Shown here: positions 7,647 through 16,349 of the stretch, piece by piece
Numbering within the stretch: position 1 is the stretch's first letter
Layout: each line of letters begins with the position of its first letter
Source of the DNA: an uncultured Oscillospiraceae bacterium
GTDB lineage: Bacteria; Bacillota; Clostridia; Oscillospirales; Ruminococcaceae
Length of the DNA: 64,000 bases
Reading direction: 5' to 3'
Assembly (NCBI GenBank): GCA_934481355.1
Contig: CAKSPH010000010.1
Coordinates: 10,229-74,228 of the forward strand
Notes under the pieces: generated by a model
Seen by the model: only the letters and a program-made list of their open reading frames with translations
Told to the model about the DNA's origin: nothing
The model's database searches: none
Position numbers and translations under genes: made by a program

Positions 7647-9607
7647 GTGTTGCCTCCTATATATTTTTTCATTAAGTACGCTGAGTTGTTACGAACCGTT
7701 GCTTCATCGTGGTATTGTGAGCCAAAAGCGCATAGAACAATATCGGTACTTGTGAGTTCGTGATTTCCCGGGATCTTGCCGCCTCTGTTGGAGAAATTAA
7801 GCAGCATATTTCCACCGTAATTTCCTGTATAGATTCCGTTTTGAGTACCAACCAAAACCGAATCAATATACAGCGATATCTTTCCGCTGTCGCGAGTGCA
7901 GCATACGATGTGAAAGCCAGAGGAATCAACGCTTGACGGTATATCTCGCGCCACCGCGGAAAATGCAATTGTATTATAATCGGATTCCTGATCGAACAAG
8001 CTGAATACATCGAATCCATAATACTTACTGTCAATGGACAAGTGCTTGGTGATAAGCGGGAACCATGTCACTCCGTCAGCAGATTTGTAATCAGCCCGCA
8101 CTATGGCATACACGGTATTCGGCTCATCACAGACAAGCGAACCATACTCCCTCACATCAAAACGCACAGCGCTGCCGTTTTCAGAACCTCCGGACAGCGT
8201 GATGTCGTTATATCCGGAAACCGAATTTCTCCAGCGGCTGTTCGCAATATCCCGCGTATCCGGTGTGAACATTCCGAAAATACCGTCCATCACAAATTTA
8301 GGCTTGCCCAGCCCCCTGCACATCGCCACAGCAAAAAATGCCGCGTTGTGCAGCGCCACATCGGTGATTCCTGCGGAAATCTCCGGCTCCAGGCTGTTCC
8401 CATTGCTGTCGCTGATTTTCGATATCAGTCCGGTTTCCGCGTCCTTTTCGACGGCGTATGTTATGCCGTTGCATTTTGCGGACAGGTCGGTCAGGTACTG
8501 GTATTCGGTGAGAACAGCAGACGTTGCCCCCGCCGCTACCTGTTTCTCCGTTGCCTCCTGACGATTCTCGGAGTTTCTGTTCTGCGCCTTGCTTTCCGCC
8601 GTGCAGGATATCTTCTCGACGAACCCGCCCGTACAGCTCAGCGAAAGCTCCTGCTCCATGACTATCGCCTTTTTCTGAGAGCCGTCCACATCAACGACTG
8701 TGAACACATCGCCCGGTTCGAGGATATTCTCCGCCGGCATTTCGAGCGATACCGCCGAATAATTCAGCCCGCCGAGCCTGTTCCATGCATATTCAGCGAT
8801 TCCGACCGTTGCAAACGGGTCAAACGCCGTCACTATGCCGTCGGCGGTCTCGTCGTACTCCGAAGCCGTGCCGTCAATGTATATCTTGTCGTCGCCGCCG
8901 CGCTGGAACAGTATCCCCCTTACCGTGTAACCACTTCCGCCCGCGATATCCAGCGAGTAGCACCGCCCGTACTGGACGGTCTTTTCGACCTCCTCATAAG
9001 CCGAAAATTTCAGCACCTCTCCCGGCGAAAACCGCGCGTTCCTGCCGTGGCTTGCCGCAATGTAGCTGATGAGCTCCCGCGCCGTGTAGCCGTCGGGGGC
9101 TTTCTCTATCGTGATATCCTCGCACACAAAATCAGTCGTGAATCCTGCACGGGCGCAGAGGTAGTTCAATACCGCCTGCATTTTGCACGGAAATGTCGGA
9201 GCAGTTGCCCGGCTGGTGTCTATCCAGCGGACGCGCTTGTCGAGCCTGCTCATCATGTCGTAAGCCTTGACCGCAGTAACGCCGTTCCGGGTGACCGCCT
9301 CGTCAACGTAGAACGTCCCGAGCTTCACCCAGTCAAGGACAGGGGCGGTGCACCGGCAGTACACCTCTATCTTCTTGCCCTTGCCGCCGAACAGCGTGGT
9401 AGCCTTTGTCTGGAGCGTGAGCTTGTCCGACATACACGCGCCTATCTGGAGCTGGTCGGAACAGCTCCGCAGGATATCAACGCTGATGATATCCCCGAGC
9501 CACAGCGCGTCGCCCTCCGCGGAATTGCCGTACACCTTGACATACACTCCGAACTGCCGCCCGGAGCCCTGAACCTGTGCAAGGTATTCGTCTGTAACTG
9601 TCCTCAT
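7643..9607 (-). CDS. Tail-associated protein (Tal/gp18-like) with lectin-like C-terminus
   Basis: 654 residues. Residues ~1-340 resemble the baseplate hub/tail protein of Siphoviridae (VRWIDTSRAT..., GRNARFSPGEVLKFSAYEEV). A linker follows, then residues ~430-654 look like a concanavalin/LamG-type beta sandwich (GFHIVCCTRDSGKISLYIDSV) that could bind surface sugar. No peptidase motif was recognised. It sits between the short distal-tail-like gene and the knob protein, as expected for the tail tip. Confidence 0.7.
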   Translation of the reverse strand: MRTVTDEYLAQVQGSGRQFGVYVKVYGNSAEGDALWLGDIISVDILRSCSDQLQIGACMSDKLTLQTKATTLFGGKGKKIEVYCRCTAPVLDWVKLGTFYVDEAVTRNGVTAVKAYDMMSRLDKRVRWIDTSRATAPTFPCKMQAVLNYLCARAGFTTDFVCEDITIEKAPDGYTARELISYIAASHGRNARFSPGEVLKFSAYEEVEKTVQYGRCYSLDIAGGSGYTVRGILFQRGGDDKIYIDGTASEYDETADGIVTAFDPFATVGIAEYAWNRLGGLNYSAVSLEMPAENILEPGDVFTVVDVDGSQKKAIVMEQELSLSCTGGFVEKISCTAESKAQNRNSENRQEATEKQVAAGATSAVLTEYQYLTDLSAKCNGITYAVEKDAETGLISKISDSNGNSLEPEISAGITDVALHNAAFFAVAMCRGLGKPKFVMDGIFGMFTPDTRDIANSRWRNSVSGYNDITLSGGSENGSAVRFDVREYGSLVCDEPNTVYAIVRADYKSADGVTWFPLITKHLSIDSKYYGFDVFSLFDQESDYNTIAFSAVARDIPSSVDSSGFHIVCCTRDSGKISLYIDSVLVGTQNGIYTGNYGGNMLLNFSNRGGKIPGNHELTSTDIVLCAFGSQYHDEATVRNNSAYLMKKYIGGNT

Positions 9608-9608
9608 C

Positions 9609-9953
9609 TCACATCTCCTCGAAAATCAGCGAAATGTCGCTGCACATCACGTCATCGCCGTCCGCGTAGAGCACCGGGGTCGGAATATCCCCGCTGAGGT
9701 GCACTGAATACACGCTGCTATCAACGCTGACGCTGAATGTAATCGGCTTTATAACCGTCTTTATCTCCTCCCACTTCGCACGGGGAATCAGCGGGAACTG
9801 CACCGAAATGCGCTTCTTGCAAAGCTCGGAGATACGGTCTACCACCAGCGAGCCGTTCAGGGTCTGGCTGACCGACTGGCTCCGGAACGTATCCGAAATA
9901 TCCGGTGGCAGGATCAATTTGCTGACGTCGATATCGCCTATTTTAAGTACCAT
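9609..9953 (-). CDS. Small phage tail protein
   Basis: 114 residues, mostly beta strand (IGDIDVSKLILPPDISDTFRSQ). It lies between tape measure and tail-tip genes, the slot usually held by a distal tail protein, but it is shorter than typical Dit proteins (~250 residues). A function in tail-tip assembly is inferred from position only. Confidence 0.6.
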   Translation of the reverse strand: MVLKIGDIDVSKLILPPDISDTFRSQSVSQTLNGSLVVDRISELCKKRISVQFPLIPRAKWEEIKTVIKPITFSVSVDSSVYSVHLSGDIPTPVLYADGDDVMCSDISLIFEEM

Positions 9954-9961
9954 AGCACCTC

Positions 9962-12916
9962 CTAGAAATTAAACGGCGATTTGCCAGAGCGCTTCGCCAT
10001 AATGTTGCAGTCGCGGACGCACGCTTTGCCTATCGTCAGGTCGTCGGCGGTGAGCTCGATAGTCATATCGCCGAATGCGCTCTCAAAGCCCTCGACTTTG
10101 CGCTGGAGCTTGGTTATCGCGTTTATCACGTCCGCGAGGTCGGTCTCCTTTGAGGCGGACGCGCTTTCCGCCGCCCCGGATACTGCGCCGGTCAGGGCGT
10201 TTATCTGGTGCGCTGACGTGGTCTTTCCGAGGACGTCCTTGCCGATGAGGGATTTCAGCGCGGCGGTCTGGTCATTGTCCCACATGGTCGGGACGTAGCT
10301 TGTAATGCTGATGAAATTTCCCTTGCTGCCTGACGCCGCGCTGCTTGTAGAGCTTGAAGCCTTAGTGCTTTTCGCTGAGGTTTCAACGGTCGGAACATAA
10401 GGCTTATAAGTATACTGGCTGTCACTGTTGCCGGATTCTGTTTTTTCAGAGTATTCAGTGTTTCGCCAGTTCCCCGCAGTGCCATTCGATGGTATATATG
10501 TCTTGCCGCCTGAATATTCACGGTTACGCCAGCTTCCGGCGGAACCGTCAGACGGCAGGTGCGTTGCATTTGCGTCCTGATAGTTCTTTACAACTTCCTG
10601 ATTGACTTCATCGGCTTCCTTGTACTTTTTATAGGATTCGACATAATCCTTGTAGTACTTGGATATGTCCCCTCCAGCGGTATCAAGCCCCGCTTCCTCG
10701 AAAGCCTCAACAATCGCTTTGTATGCCGCAGTCTTTTCAGCGGTGCTTCCGGATACGCTAACGTTGTAATCTGGCTGTCCGTTGCCGTTTATAGTAATGC
10801 TCTCTTTGCCTATGGCAATGTTTTCATTGTCAGCGGCAAGTTCTTCAAACAGCTTTTTTACTCTCTCGTCACGCAGCGCGGCAGCACTATACGAAAAAAT
10901 CGGTTCTCCAAAAACAGGGCCGCCAAACGTATATCCGTCTATCTCGTTGGATTTATTAGTATAAACGATATCGTTTTCCGCCTTTTCCTGCTCAAGATAT
11001 TCATTGAAGGCAATCGTTGCGTCCCGTCTGGCGTCCTCGTCCTTTTTATCGGCGATTTGTTTAAGCAAGCCAAGCTGCTCCGAATATTTCCCGTTTACAA
11101 GATCGATTTTTTCAGCTTCAGCTCCATAGGTGCCTATGAGTATGTCCTGAATTTCCTGTAAACGTTCCTTGGCTTCGCCTGTGTCATCCGCAGAAGTTTT
11201 CAGTTCCTTGTATTCGTCCGTAAGTTTGCTGAGTTCCTTGGCGGCATTGCCGGAGTCCTTTGCAGCTTCATTTAATTGCGCTGTTTTGTCGTGAAGCGCC
11301 TGAACCTTTTCAGCGGTAGTTTCTGTTGTTTCGTTGAACGCGGCTATCGCAGCTATTGCTCCGGAAGCCAACGAGGCAATAAGTACAAAGGGATTAGCTG
11401 CGCCCGCTACATTCAATGCTACCTGTGAAGCTGTTGCCGCGTCTGTGATAGTCTTGAATGCTTTCAGTGCGGAAATTGCGGCTGAAACCGCATTACCTAT
11501 TTTTATCGCAGTATTGAAAGTAATAAGCGCCGCCACTATTGCTACAATAACATCACGCATTTCCCATGCCGTTTTTAGAGCGTTGCTAATAAAATCAACA
11601 GCGCTTTTCAGCAGGTGGATAAGCGAAGGAATGTGCTTTGCCGTAAATTCCGAGATTTTTTTCGCGATATCCGCAGCCAACTCAATAAGAGGCGGCAGAA
11701 GCTCGGTCACCATCTGTGAGATTGGGTCAATAAGCTCAAGCAGTGATTCCACTAATGGCTCCGCAGCTCTGAGCAGTACTGGCACCACTTTCTTTGATAT
11801 CTCGCTGAGTTTGTTTATAACGCCCTCTACCAGTGGAATAAGCTCATCGCCCAACGGCTGTATAAGCAGTTCGACCTGCCTTTGCAAGCCGCCCAGCGCG
11901 TCAGAGAGCGAGCTGTAATTCACCTCGACTATCTCGTCCACAGCCCCCGCGCAGTCGTAGGCGCTGTTGGAGATGTCCCCGAGCGCCTTCACCGCGTCAG
12001 CGCCGAGATCCTCCCACATGGTGCCGAACAGGTTTACGCCCGCTTCGTTCTGCTTGATAGGATCCTCCATATCGCCGAGCGCTTTAACGACGGTCTGGAA
12101 CGCGTCCCGGGCAGCGTCGCCGCCCTCTGCGAATTTCTTCACCATATCCTCCGCGTCGTAGCCGAGAGCTTCGAAGCCTTTCTTGGTGGTGTCGGAGCCG
12201 TCAATGGCGCGGATAGAGAACTCCTTGACCGCGTCGCCGATTTTGTCGAGGTTCCACGCGCCGTTCTCCGCGCCGTTCGCGAAAATCGTGAACATATCGT
12301 CCGCGGAAAGCCCGAGCTTCTTGAACTGCACGGAATATTCCGAGATATTGTCCAGCAGCTCCCCGGAATAGTTCAGACCGTCCTGCGCGCCCTTTGCTAT
12401 GTAGTCGTAGGCGTCCTCGGCGGCAATGCCGAAATTCTCCGCCATCGCCTTTGCGGCGCGGGAGGATTCTGCAACGTCCATGTCGAACGCGTCCTGCAAT
12501 GCGTAGGCGCTCTCGGCGACCTTTTTCAGCGGCTCCGCGTCCATCTCTCCGAGGTTCTGCGTTATTGTGGAAATGCTCGTGGCAATATCGTCGAAGCTCT
12601 CGCCGAAATTGTCGCCGTAGACCTCTTTGATGACATCAGAGTATTTCTGGGCTGCTTCTGCGCCCGCTCCGGTTGCGGAGGACACACGCTTCACAGCTTT
12701 GTCAAGATCGTCCGCAGATTTGACGGCGGCGGTACCTATTGTCACGCCGGCAGCGGCGGCCGCAGAAGCAGCGGCTCCTATTGCTTTTATTGCCCCCAGA
12801 GCCGCTTTTTCAACCTTGCCAGCAGATTCACCTATTATCTTTTCTGCATTTTTCAGGTCGTCAGGGAGCTTGCTGTTGTCGCCCCGGATATGGTATACTA
12901 CTTCTCCTTCGGGCAT
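9962..12916 (-). CDS. Phage tail tape measure protein
   Basis: 984 residues from the ATG preceded by CGAAAGGAGGAACA (an upstream in-frame start lacks a site). The N-terminal third has the TP901-type core region, Ala-rich with repeated DAFDMDVAESSRAAKAMAENFG-like helices. The centre has several hydrophobic helices (residues ~440-540). The C-terminal third is coiled and low in complexity, including a duplicated PSDGSAGSWRNREYS / PSNGTAGNWRNTEYS pair. It sets tail length and travels with DNA into the cell. Confidence 0.9.
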   Translation of the reverse strand: MPEGEVVYHIRGDNSKLPDDLKNAEKIIGESAGKVEKAALGAIKAIGAAASAAAAAGVTIGTAAVKSADDLDKAVKRVSSATGAGAEAAQKYSDVIKEVYGDNFGESFDDIATSISTITQNLGEMDAEPLKKVAESAYALQDAFDMDVAESSRAAKAMAENFGIAAEDAYDYIAKGAQDGLNYSGELLDNISEYSVQFKKLGLSADDMFTIFANGAENGAWNLDKIGDAVKEFSIRAIDGSDTTKKGFEALGYDAEDMVKKFAEGGDAARDAFQTVVKALGDMEDPIKQNEAGVNLFGTMWEDLGADAVKALGDISNSAYDCAGAVDEIVEVNYSSLSDALGGLQRQVELLIQPLGDELIPLVEGVINKLSEISKKVVPVLLRAAEPLVESLLELIDPISQMVTELLPPLIELAADIAKKISEFTAKHIPSLIHLLKSAVDFISNALKTAWEMRDVIVAIVAALITFNTAIKIGNAVSAAISALKAFKTITDAATASQVALNVAGAANPFVLIASLASGAIAAIAAFNETTETTAEKVQALHDKTAQLNEAAKDSGNAAKELSKLTDEYKELKTSADDTGEAKERLQEIQDILIGTYGAEAEKIDLVNGKYSEQLGLLKQIADKKDEDARRDATIAFNEYLEQEKAENDIVYTNKSNEIDGYTFGGPVFGEPIFSYSAAALRDERVKKLFEELAADNENIAIGKESITINGNGQPDYNVSVSGSTAEKTAAYKAIVEAFEEAGLDTAGGDISKYYKDYVESYKKYKEADEVNQEVVKNYQDANATHLPSDGSAGSWRNREYSGGKTYIPSNGTAGNWRNTEYSEKTESGNSDSQYTYKPYVPTVETSAKSTKASSSTSSAASGSKGNFISITSYVPTMWDNDQTAALKSLIGKDVLGKTTSAHQINALTGAVSGAAESASASKETDLADVINAITKLQRKVEGFESAFGDMTIELTADDLTIGKACVRDCNIMAKRSGKSPFNF

Positions 12917-12936
12917 TGTTCCTCCTTTCGGGTATG

Positions 12937-12965
12937 AAAAAAGCACGCTGATTTCTCAACGTGCT
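12937..12965 (-). terminator. Terminator of the moron gene
   Basis: The GCACG...CGTGC hairpin is followed on the minus strand by six T. The 29-bp sequence is identical to 18085-18113. Confidence 0.8.
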
Positions 12966-12987
12966 TTAAGTATGGCTTTTTCTTTTT

Positions 12988-13254
12988 TTAGAATAATGTC
13001 GATATAAACCAAATGACTGAGAAGAATACGCAGCCCAGGAGTATCACAGCTATTATTCTGACGTATTTCCTGATTTCACGGAGATAGAAATCATTGTCCT
13101 CTGGCTGTTCAGGATTTTTCCCACTCTTGATGATACAACGAACTATGATAACAAAAGCGACTGCTGCAATCACCCAGAATGCGAGCTTTCCTAAACTAAA
13201 AGAATTCACTGGCGTGGAAGCGGCTGAAACTGCAGTAGATATAAAACTCATCAT
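12988..13254 (-). CDS. Two-helix membrane protein, candidate phage moron
   Basis: 88 residues with two membrane helices (about 25-45 and 67-85) separated by a charged loop containing NPEQPEDNDFYLREIRKYV. Its base composition is more AT-rich than the tail genes around it. It has its own consensus promoter (13286-13314) and its own terminator (12937-12965), and it interrupts the normally tight chaperone/tape-measure gene order. That is the hallmark of a moron expressed from the lysogen, for instance for superinfection exclusion. No family recognised. Confidence 0.6.
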   Translation of the reverse strand: MMSFISTAVSAASTPVNSFSLGKLAFWVIAAVAFVIIVRCIIKSGKNPEQPEDNDFYLREIRKYVRIIAVILLGCVFFSVIWFISTLF

Positions 13255-13285
13255 GGCAAATTACCCCCAAATGATATTTTTCTAC

Positions 13286-13314
13286 ATTATAGCACGTCCC
13301 GCCTGAAATGTCAA
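13286..13314 (-). promoter_or_regulatory. Consensus promoter of the moron gene
   Basis: Read on the minus strand: TTGACA (13314-13309), 17-bp spacer, TATAAT (13291-13286). A perfect match inside a late structural operon that otherwise shows none. Confidence 0.8.
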
Positions 13315-13322
13315 CACTGAAA

Positions 13323-13919
13323 TCATTCAGCCTGCGCCATTAGCATATCAAACAGCCCGTCCCAACCGCCGTTCTGCTTCTGCGGAGCCCCTCTTGTCGG
13401 CAGCGCGTACAGCGTTTTCAGCTCCGTGAGCCGCCGGATATACTCCGCGTTGTTCTTGTTCGGGGGCGGGATATCCTCCGTGCGTATCCGTATCACCTGC
13501 TTTATCGGGGAATCCTCCGGAAGTCCCCGGAACATCGCGAGAAACGCGCACCAGTGCAGCCGCCCGCGCTCGTGTATCAGGTCGATACCGTACACCTGCC
13601 GGAACGAAGCGTATATCTCCTCGGCGTCGAAACTGAAATCTACGCACCTCTGCGGCTGCTTCTGCGTTGACAACCTGCGCTGCGGCGGAGCTATCACCTC
13701 GTCCATAAGCTGCCGGAGCACCCGGCTCTGTACCTCTATCGGCGGAGCCTTGCGGCAGTCCACCAGCCATGAGAACCCCGCCTCGGTAGTCTCCTCCGGC
13801 GTGAGGTCTGGGTCGTCCAGAATATCGTAGAACCGCAGCACCCGGTCGAACCACAGTGTCAGCCGGTATTCCTGACCGTCAACGGCAATGCGGTCGGGGA
13901 ACGGCTCGTACAGCTTCAT
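13323..13919 (-). CDS. Bacteriophage Gp15-family tail assembly protein
   Basis: 198 residues from the ATG behind GGGAAAGAAGCTCAG; the frame upstream is non-coding. The YRLTLWFDRVLRFYDILDDPDLTPEE opening and the C-terminal region with a Cys-free WCAFLAMFRGLPEDSPI motif match the Gp15 family found between tail-tube and tape-measure genes. It overlaps the preceding gene by 4 bases, the usual place of the gpG/gpGT chaperone pair, so it is likely a chaperone for the tape measure. Confidence 0.75.
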   Translation of the reverse strand: MKLYEPFPDRIAVDGQEYRLTLWFDRVLRFYDILDDPDLTPEETTEAGFSWLVDCRKAPPIEVQSRVLRQLMDEVIAPPQRRLSTQKQPQRCVDFSFDAEEIYASFRQVYGIDLIHERGRLHWCAFLAMFRGLPEDSPIKQVIRIRTEDIPPPNKNNAEYIRRLTELKTLYALPTRGAPQKQNGGWDGLFDMLMAQAE

Positions 13920-14335
13920 CTGAGCTTCTTTCCCCTGCGGTAGATTCCCTTGAGCTGCTCCCGGCGGCGTGCTATGCACTCGTTCACCCGGGGGAGGATA
14001 ACGTCGTAAATGTACGGCACAATCGCAACGGACATCTCAACGTAATTTCCCCCGAAGAACCCGCAGATGGTCTCCGCGTTCTCCCTGCCGAAGCACACCG
14101 CGAACACACCGCGCACTGCCCTGCCATACTGCTCGTAAGCCTCGGCGTAGTCCTTGTCGGAAGCCGCCTTTTTCAGCGCCTGCTCGGCGGTCGTGATGTC
14201 GGTCAGGTTCCTGCGGAGTTCCCCCGCAATGGCGTCGATATCAACTTCGATCTCCAGATTTGCGGCGGGCTTTCCGTCCTCTGCGCACAGCTCCAACGTG
14301 TCGCGTATCTTCTCCGATCTCTTTATCTGATACAT
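13916..14335 (-). CDS. Putative tail assembly chaperone
   Basis: 139 residues, soluble and mainly helical, ending in a strongly basic tail (RRREQLKGIYRRGKKLR). It lies between the major tail protein and the Gp15 gene with a 4-base overlap into the latter. Position and size suit the first of two tail chaperones. No catalytic motif. Confidence 0.6.
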   Translation of the reverse strand: MYQIKRSEKIRDTLELCAEDGKPAANLEIEVDIDAIAGELRRNLTDITTAEQALKKAASDKDYAEAYEQYGRAVRGVFAVCFGRENAETICGFFGGNYVEMSVAIVPYIYDVILPRVNECIARRREQLKGIYRRGKKLR

Positions 14336-14353
14336 TTTCTGCTCCTTTCAGCA

Positions 14354-14842
14354 TTAAAGCCCCGTCTTTTTCTCGCCGGTGTCGTCCAGGTCGCCGGTCT
14401 CAACGGTAGGTTTGCCGTTCATTGCCATGACCACGGTCACGGAATTCGGCGCGGTGGATTCGCCGCCCGCAATGGCTATCTGCGTGAGCGTTACCGGGCA
14501 GGTGACTATCTGCCCGTTGCGGTTCATCTTGATATCAGTAACGCGCGCCGCGCCGGGGCTCCACTGAATCTTGTCGAGATAAGCGCACACCGGGTCGCTC
14601 GACATAAAGTCGCCCTGGAGCGTGATGGTCGGCGCGAAGCCAGTAACGGTGCTGGAGCTGTACCCGCCGTCAGCAAGGTAGGACGCGGAATATACGTTCT
14701 CGTTCAGCGCGTTCGCGCAGTTCTTGAACGCGTTGCACATGGATTTGTAGGTCGCAGTTTCCTCCGTAGGAGTGGTGTTGATGAACACCTTGGTCTCGTG
14801 GTTAAGCTCCACGCCAGCGACCTTGGGTAATGTCTGGGACAT
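14354..14842 (-). CDS. Major tail (tube) protein
   Basis: 162 residues, beta-rich. It contains GFAPTITLQGDFMSSDPVCAYL and MNRNGQIVTCPVTLTQIAI stretches typical of the tail-tube protein class encoded just before the tail chaperones. Polymerises into the hollow tail tube. Strong ribosome site upstream (GAAAGGAGAATTATT). Confidence 0.75.
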   Translation of the reverse strand: MSQTLPKVAGVELNHETKVFINTTPTEETATYKSMCNAFKNCANALNENVYSASYLADGGYSSSTVTGFAPTITLQGDFMSSDPVCAYLDKIQWSPGAARVTDIKMNRNGQIVTCPVTLTQIAIAGGESTAPNSVTVVMAMNGKPTVETGDLDDTGEKKTGL

Positions 14843-14855
14843 AATAATTCTCCTT

Positions 14856-15224
14856 TCAAATCATAACACGCAAGCTTACGGACAGCGAATATATCCAGAA
14901 TCCGCCGTCCGTGCCTACGAATAAGGGCTCGCTGCGTACCTCCGCGTTGACGACAGGTGCACCGAGCCCGGCTGTATCGCAGGCGTTGACTATCTCACAA
15001 AGACAGCCGTAAGCCTGCTCCTGTTTCTTGAATTTAGACAGCACGTCGAGGGAAATCACCGCCCGGCGGTTCGCGAGGTCCAGCGAGGTGAACTCCCGGG
15101 AACCTGTCACCACCTGCATTGCAATGCTCTCCCCGGTCGAAAGAAGCCCGACGGACACCGGCTGTCCTGTGGTTTTCTCCGCAAAAGCCCGGAATGCTTC
15201 GACTGCCTTTAACTGCGACGTCAT
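14856..15224 (-). CDS. Minor capsid / tail-completion protein
   Basis: 122 residues from the ATG behind AAAGGAGCTGAACAA; it overlaps the upstream gene by 4 bases. It has the look of the minor-capsid family encoded just before the major tail protein (QPVSVGLLSTGESIAMQV...). Probably a head-tail joining or tail-terminator subunit. Assignment rests mainly on order. Confidence 0.6.
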   Translation of the reverse strand: MTSQLKAVEAFRAFAEKTTGQPVSVGLLSTGESIAMQVVTGSREFTSLDLANRRAVISLDVLSKFKKQEQAYGCLCEIVNACDTAGLGAPVVNAEVRSEPLFVGTDGGFWIYSLSVSLRVMI

Positions 15225-15649
15225 TTGTTCAGCTCCTTTCGGAATGCGGCTTCGTAGATTTCCTGCCATTCAGTACCGTGGTCTGCCTTAGCGCGTTCGC
15301 ACCAGTGGAAGCCCGCGTTCGGGTGCTTCTGTTTGTCGAACGTGAGCGCTTTTTCGGGCGAGGTCAGCACCTTTGTCTGACCCTCCCGCGCCCACGCCGA
15401 ACCCGTTTTCGGGTCAACCATGAGAACGCCGTGATATAAATACCGCGCATAAGGCGTAGCCCAGACCAGCTTCCCGTGCAGAACATCACTATGGTTAGCC
15501 GAGCTATCAACAAGTGTTTTCTGATCTTCCGGAACATACTCGTTACAATCGTCAAGCACTGTCTGCGCCGTAATTCCTACCGCCTTATCCGCCGCCGCGC
15601 GGATATTCATAGCTATTTGCGCGGAATTGATGTTCACCGTCACAGGCAC
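15221..15649 (-). CDS. Minor capsid protein (Minor_capsid_2-like)
   Basis: 142 residues. The VPEDQKTLVDSSANHSDV...YARYLYHG pattern and the basic C-terminus match the neck-type proteins (HK97 gp10-like) that join head and tail. Overlaps both neighbours by a few bases in a tight operon. Confidence 0.7.
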   Translation of the reverse strand: MPVTVNINSAQIAMNIRAAADKAVGITAQTVLDDCNEYVPEDQKTLVDSSANHSDVLHGKLVWATPYARYLYHGVLMVDPKTGSAWAREGQTKVLTSPEKALTFDKQKHPNAGFHWCERAKADHGTEWQEIYEAAFRKELNK

Positions 15650-15969
15650 AATCCCACCTCCAGATGATGTAGCTTCTGCCGGTCGTAGAGCACCTCGACG
15701 GTCTCAACGCGGTAACGTTTTCCGTCGAATTCGACAATGTATTCGGGGCGGAACTCCACGGTCGGAAGGCTGTTCCGGCAGTCGTAGAAAAGTGTTGCGG
15801 ACAGCGTAACAGAGCGGTTGTCGGACGTGATTATCATTTTGCTGGCAGGCTCCACACGGATATGCGTGAGCTTCGCCAGCTCGACGAGCTCCTGCTCCTG
15901 CCAGGAATTCTCCCGGGGTTCGTACAGCGTTGCCGAATGGATCAGCAGGGAACGCGGGATAGGTCTCAT
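15640..15969 (-). CDS. Minor capsid protein (Minor_capsid_1-like)
   Basis: 109 residues from the ATG that overlaps the upstream stop (ATGA). The open frame before it is antisense-like read-through of the connector gene and was discarded. Beta-rich small protein (MIITSDNRSVTLSATLFYD) of the head-completion class. Confidence 0.65.
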   Translation of the reverse strand: MRPIPRSLLIHSATLYEPRENSWQEQELVELAKLTHIRVEPASKMIITSDNRSVTLSATLFYDCRNSLPTVEFRPEYIVEFDGKRYRVETVEVLYDRQKLHHLEVGLCL

Positions 15970-16349
15970 ATCCTCACCCCTCTGTAAAGCAGCCCGGTGG
16001 GCTCCAGCAGCGCCAGAGCCTGCCCGCACAGCGAGTTGACCGCCGAACTTCCGGAACCGCCTGAACTCCCGCCGCCGGAATAGCTGAACTTCCCGAGGGA
16101 CACCGAGCCGCCGTCCGTGGTCTCCGACAGCGCGGAAACGCCGCCGTTTTCGAGGATAAATTCCGCCTGCGCGCAGACCGCATTCTGCGCCGCTGTACGC
16201 CATACTTCCGGCACGGTGGACGCCGTATACCCCGAGGGGAATATCTCCCGGTCTACGATTATCTCCGCGCGCCTGAGGGCGGCTGTCAGCTCGTCCGAAT
16301 CCGTCCAGCCTCCCCAGTTCTCGGCGTAGTATTCAACCGTGACCGTCAT
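15966..16349 (-). CDS. Head-tail connector protein
   Basis: 127 residues. Helical N-terminal half (LTAALRRAEIIVDREIFPSG) and a Gly/Ser-rich linker resemble gp6-type DNA-packaging/connector proteins encoded directly after the capsid gene. Overlaps the capsid stop by 4 bases. Confidence 0.65.
   Translation of the reverse strand: MTVTVEYYAENWGGWTDSDELTAALRRAEIIVDREIFPSGYTASTVPEVWRTAAQNAVCAQAEFILENGGVSALSETTDGGSVSLGKFSYSGGGSSGGSGSSAVNSLCGQALALLEPTGLLYRGVRI

Noticed and set aside
8042..9697. 551-codon plus-strand open frame, and similar ones at 11882-12937, 13856-14830, 19189-20853, 20862-22028 and 22162-23064
   Set aside because: All lie antisense to clear phage structural genes, lack ribosome sites and are rich in Arg, Pro and His as expected from shadow frames in GC-rich coding DNA.
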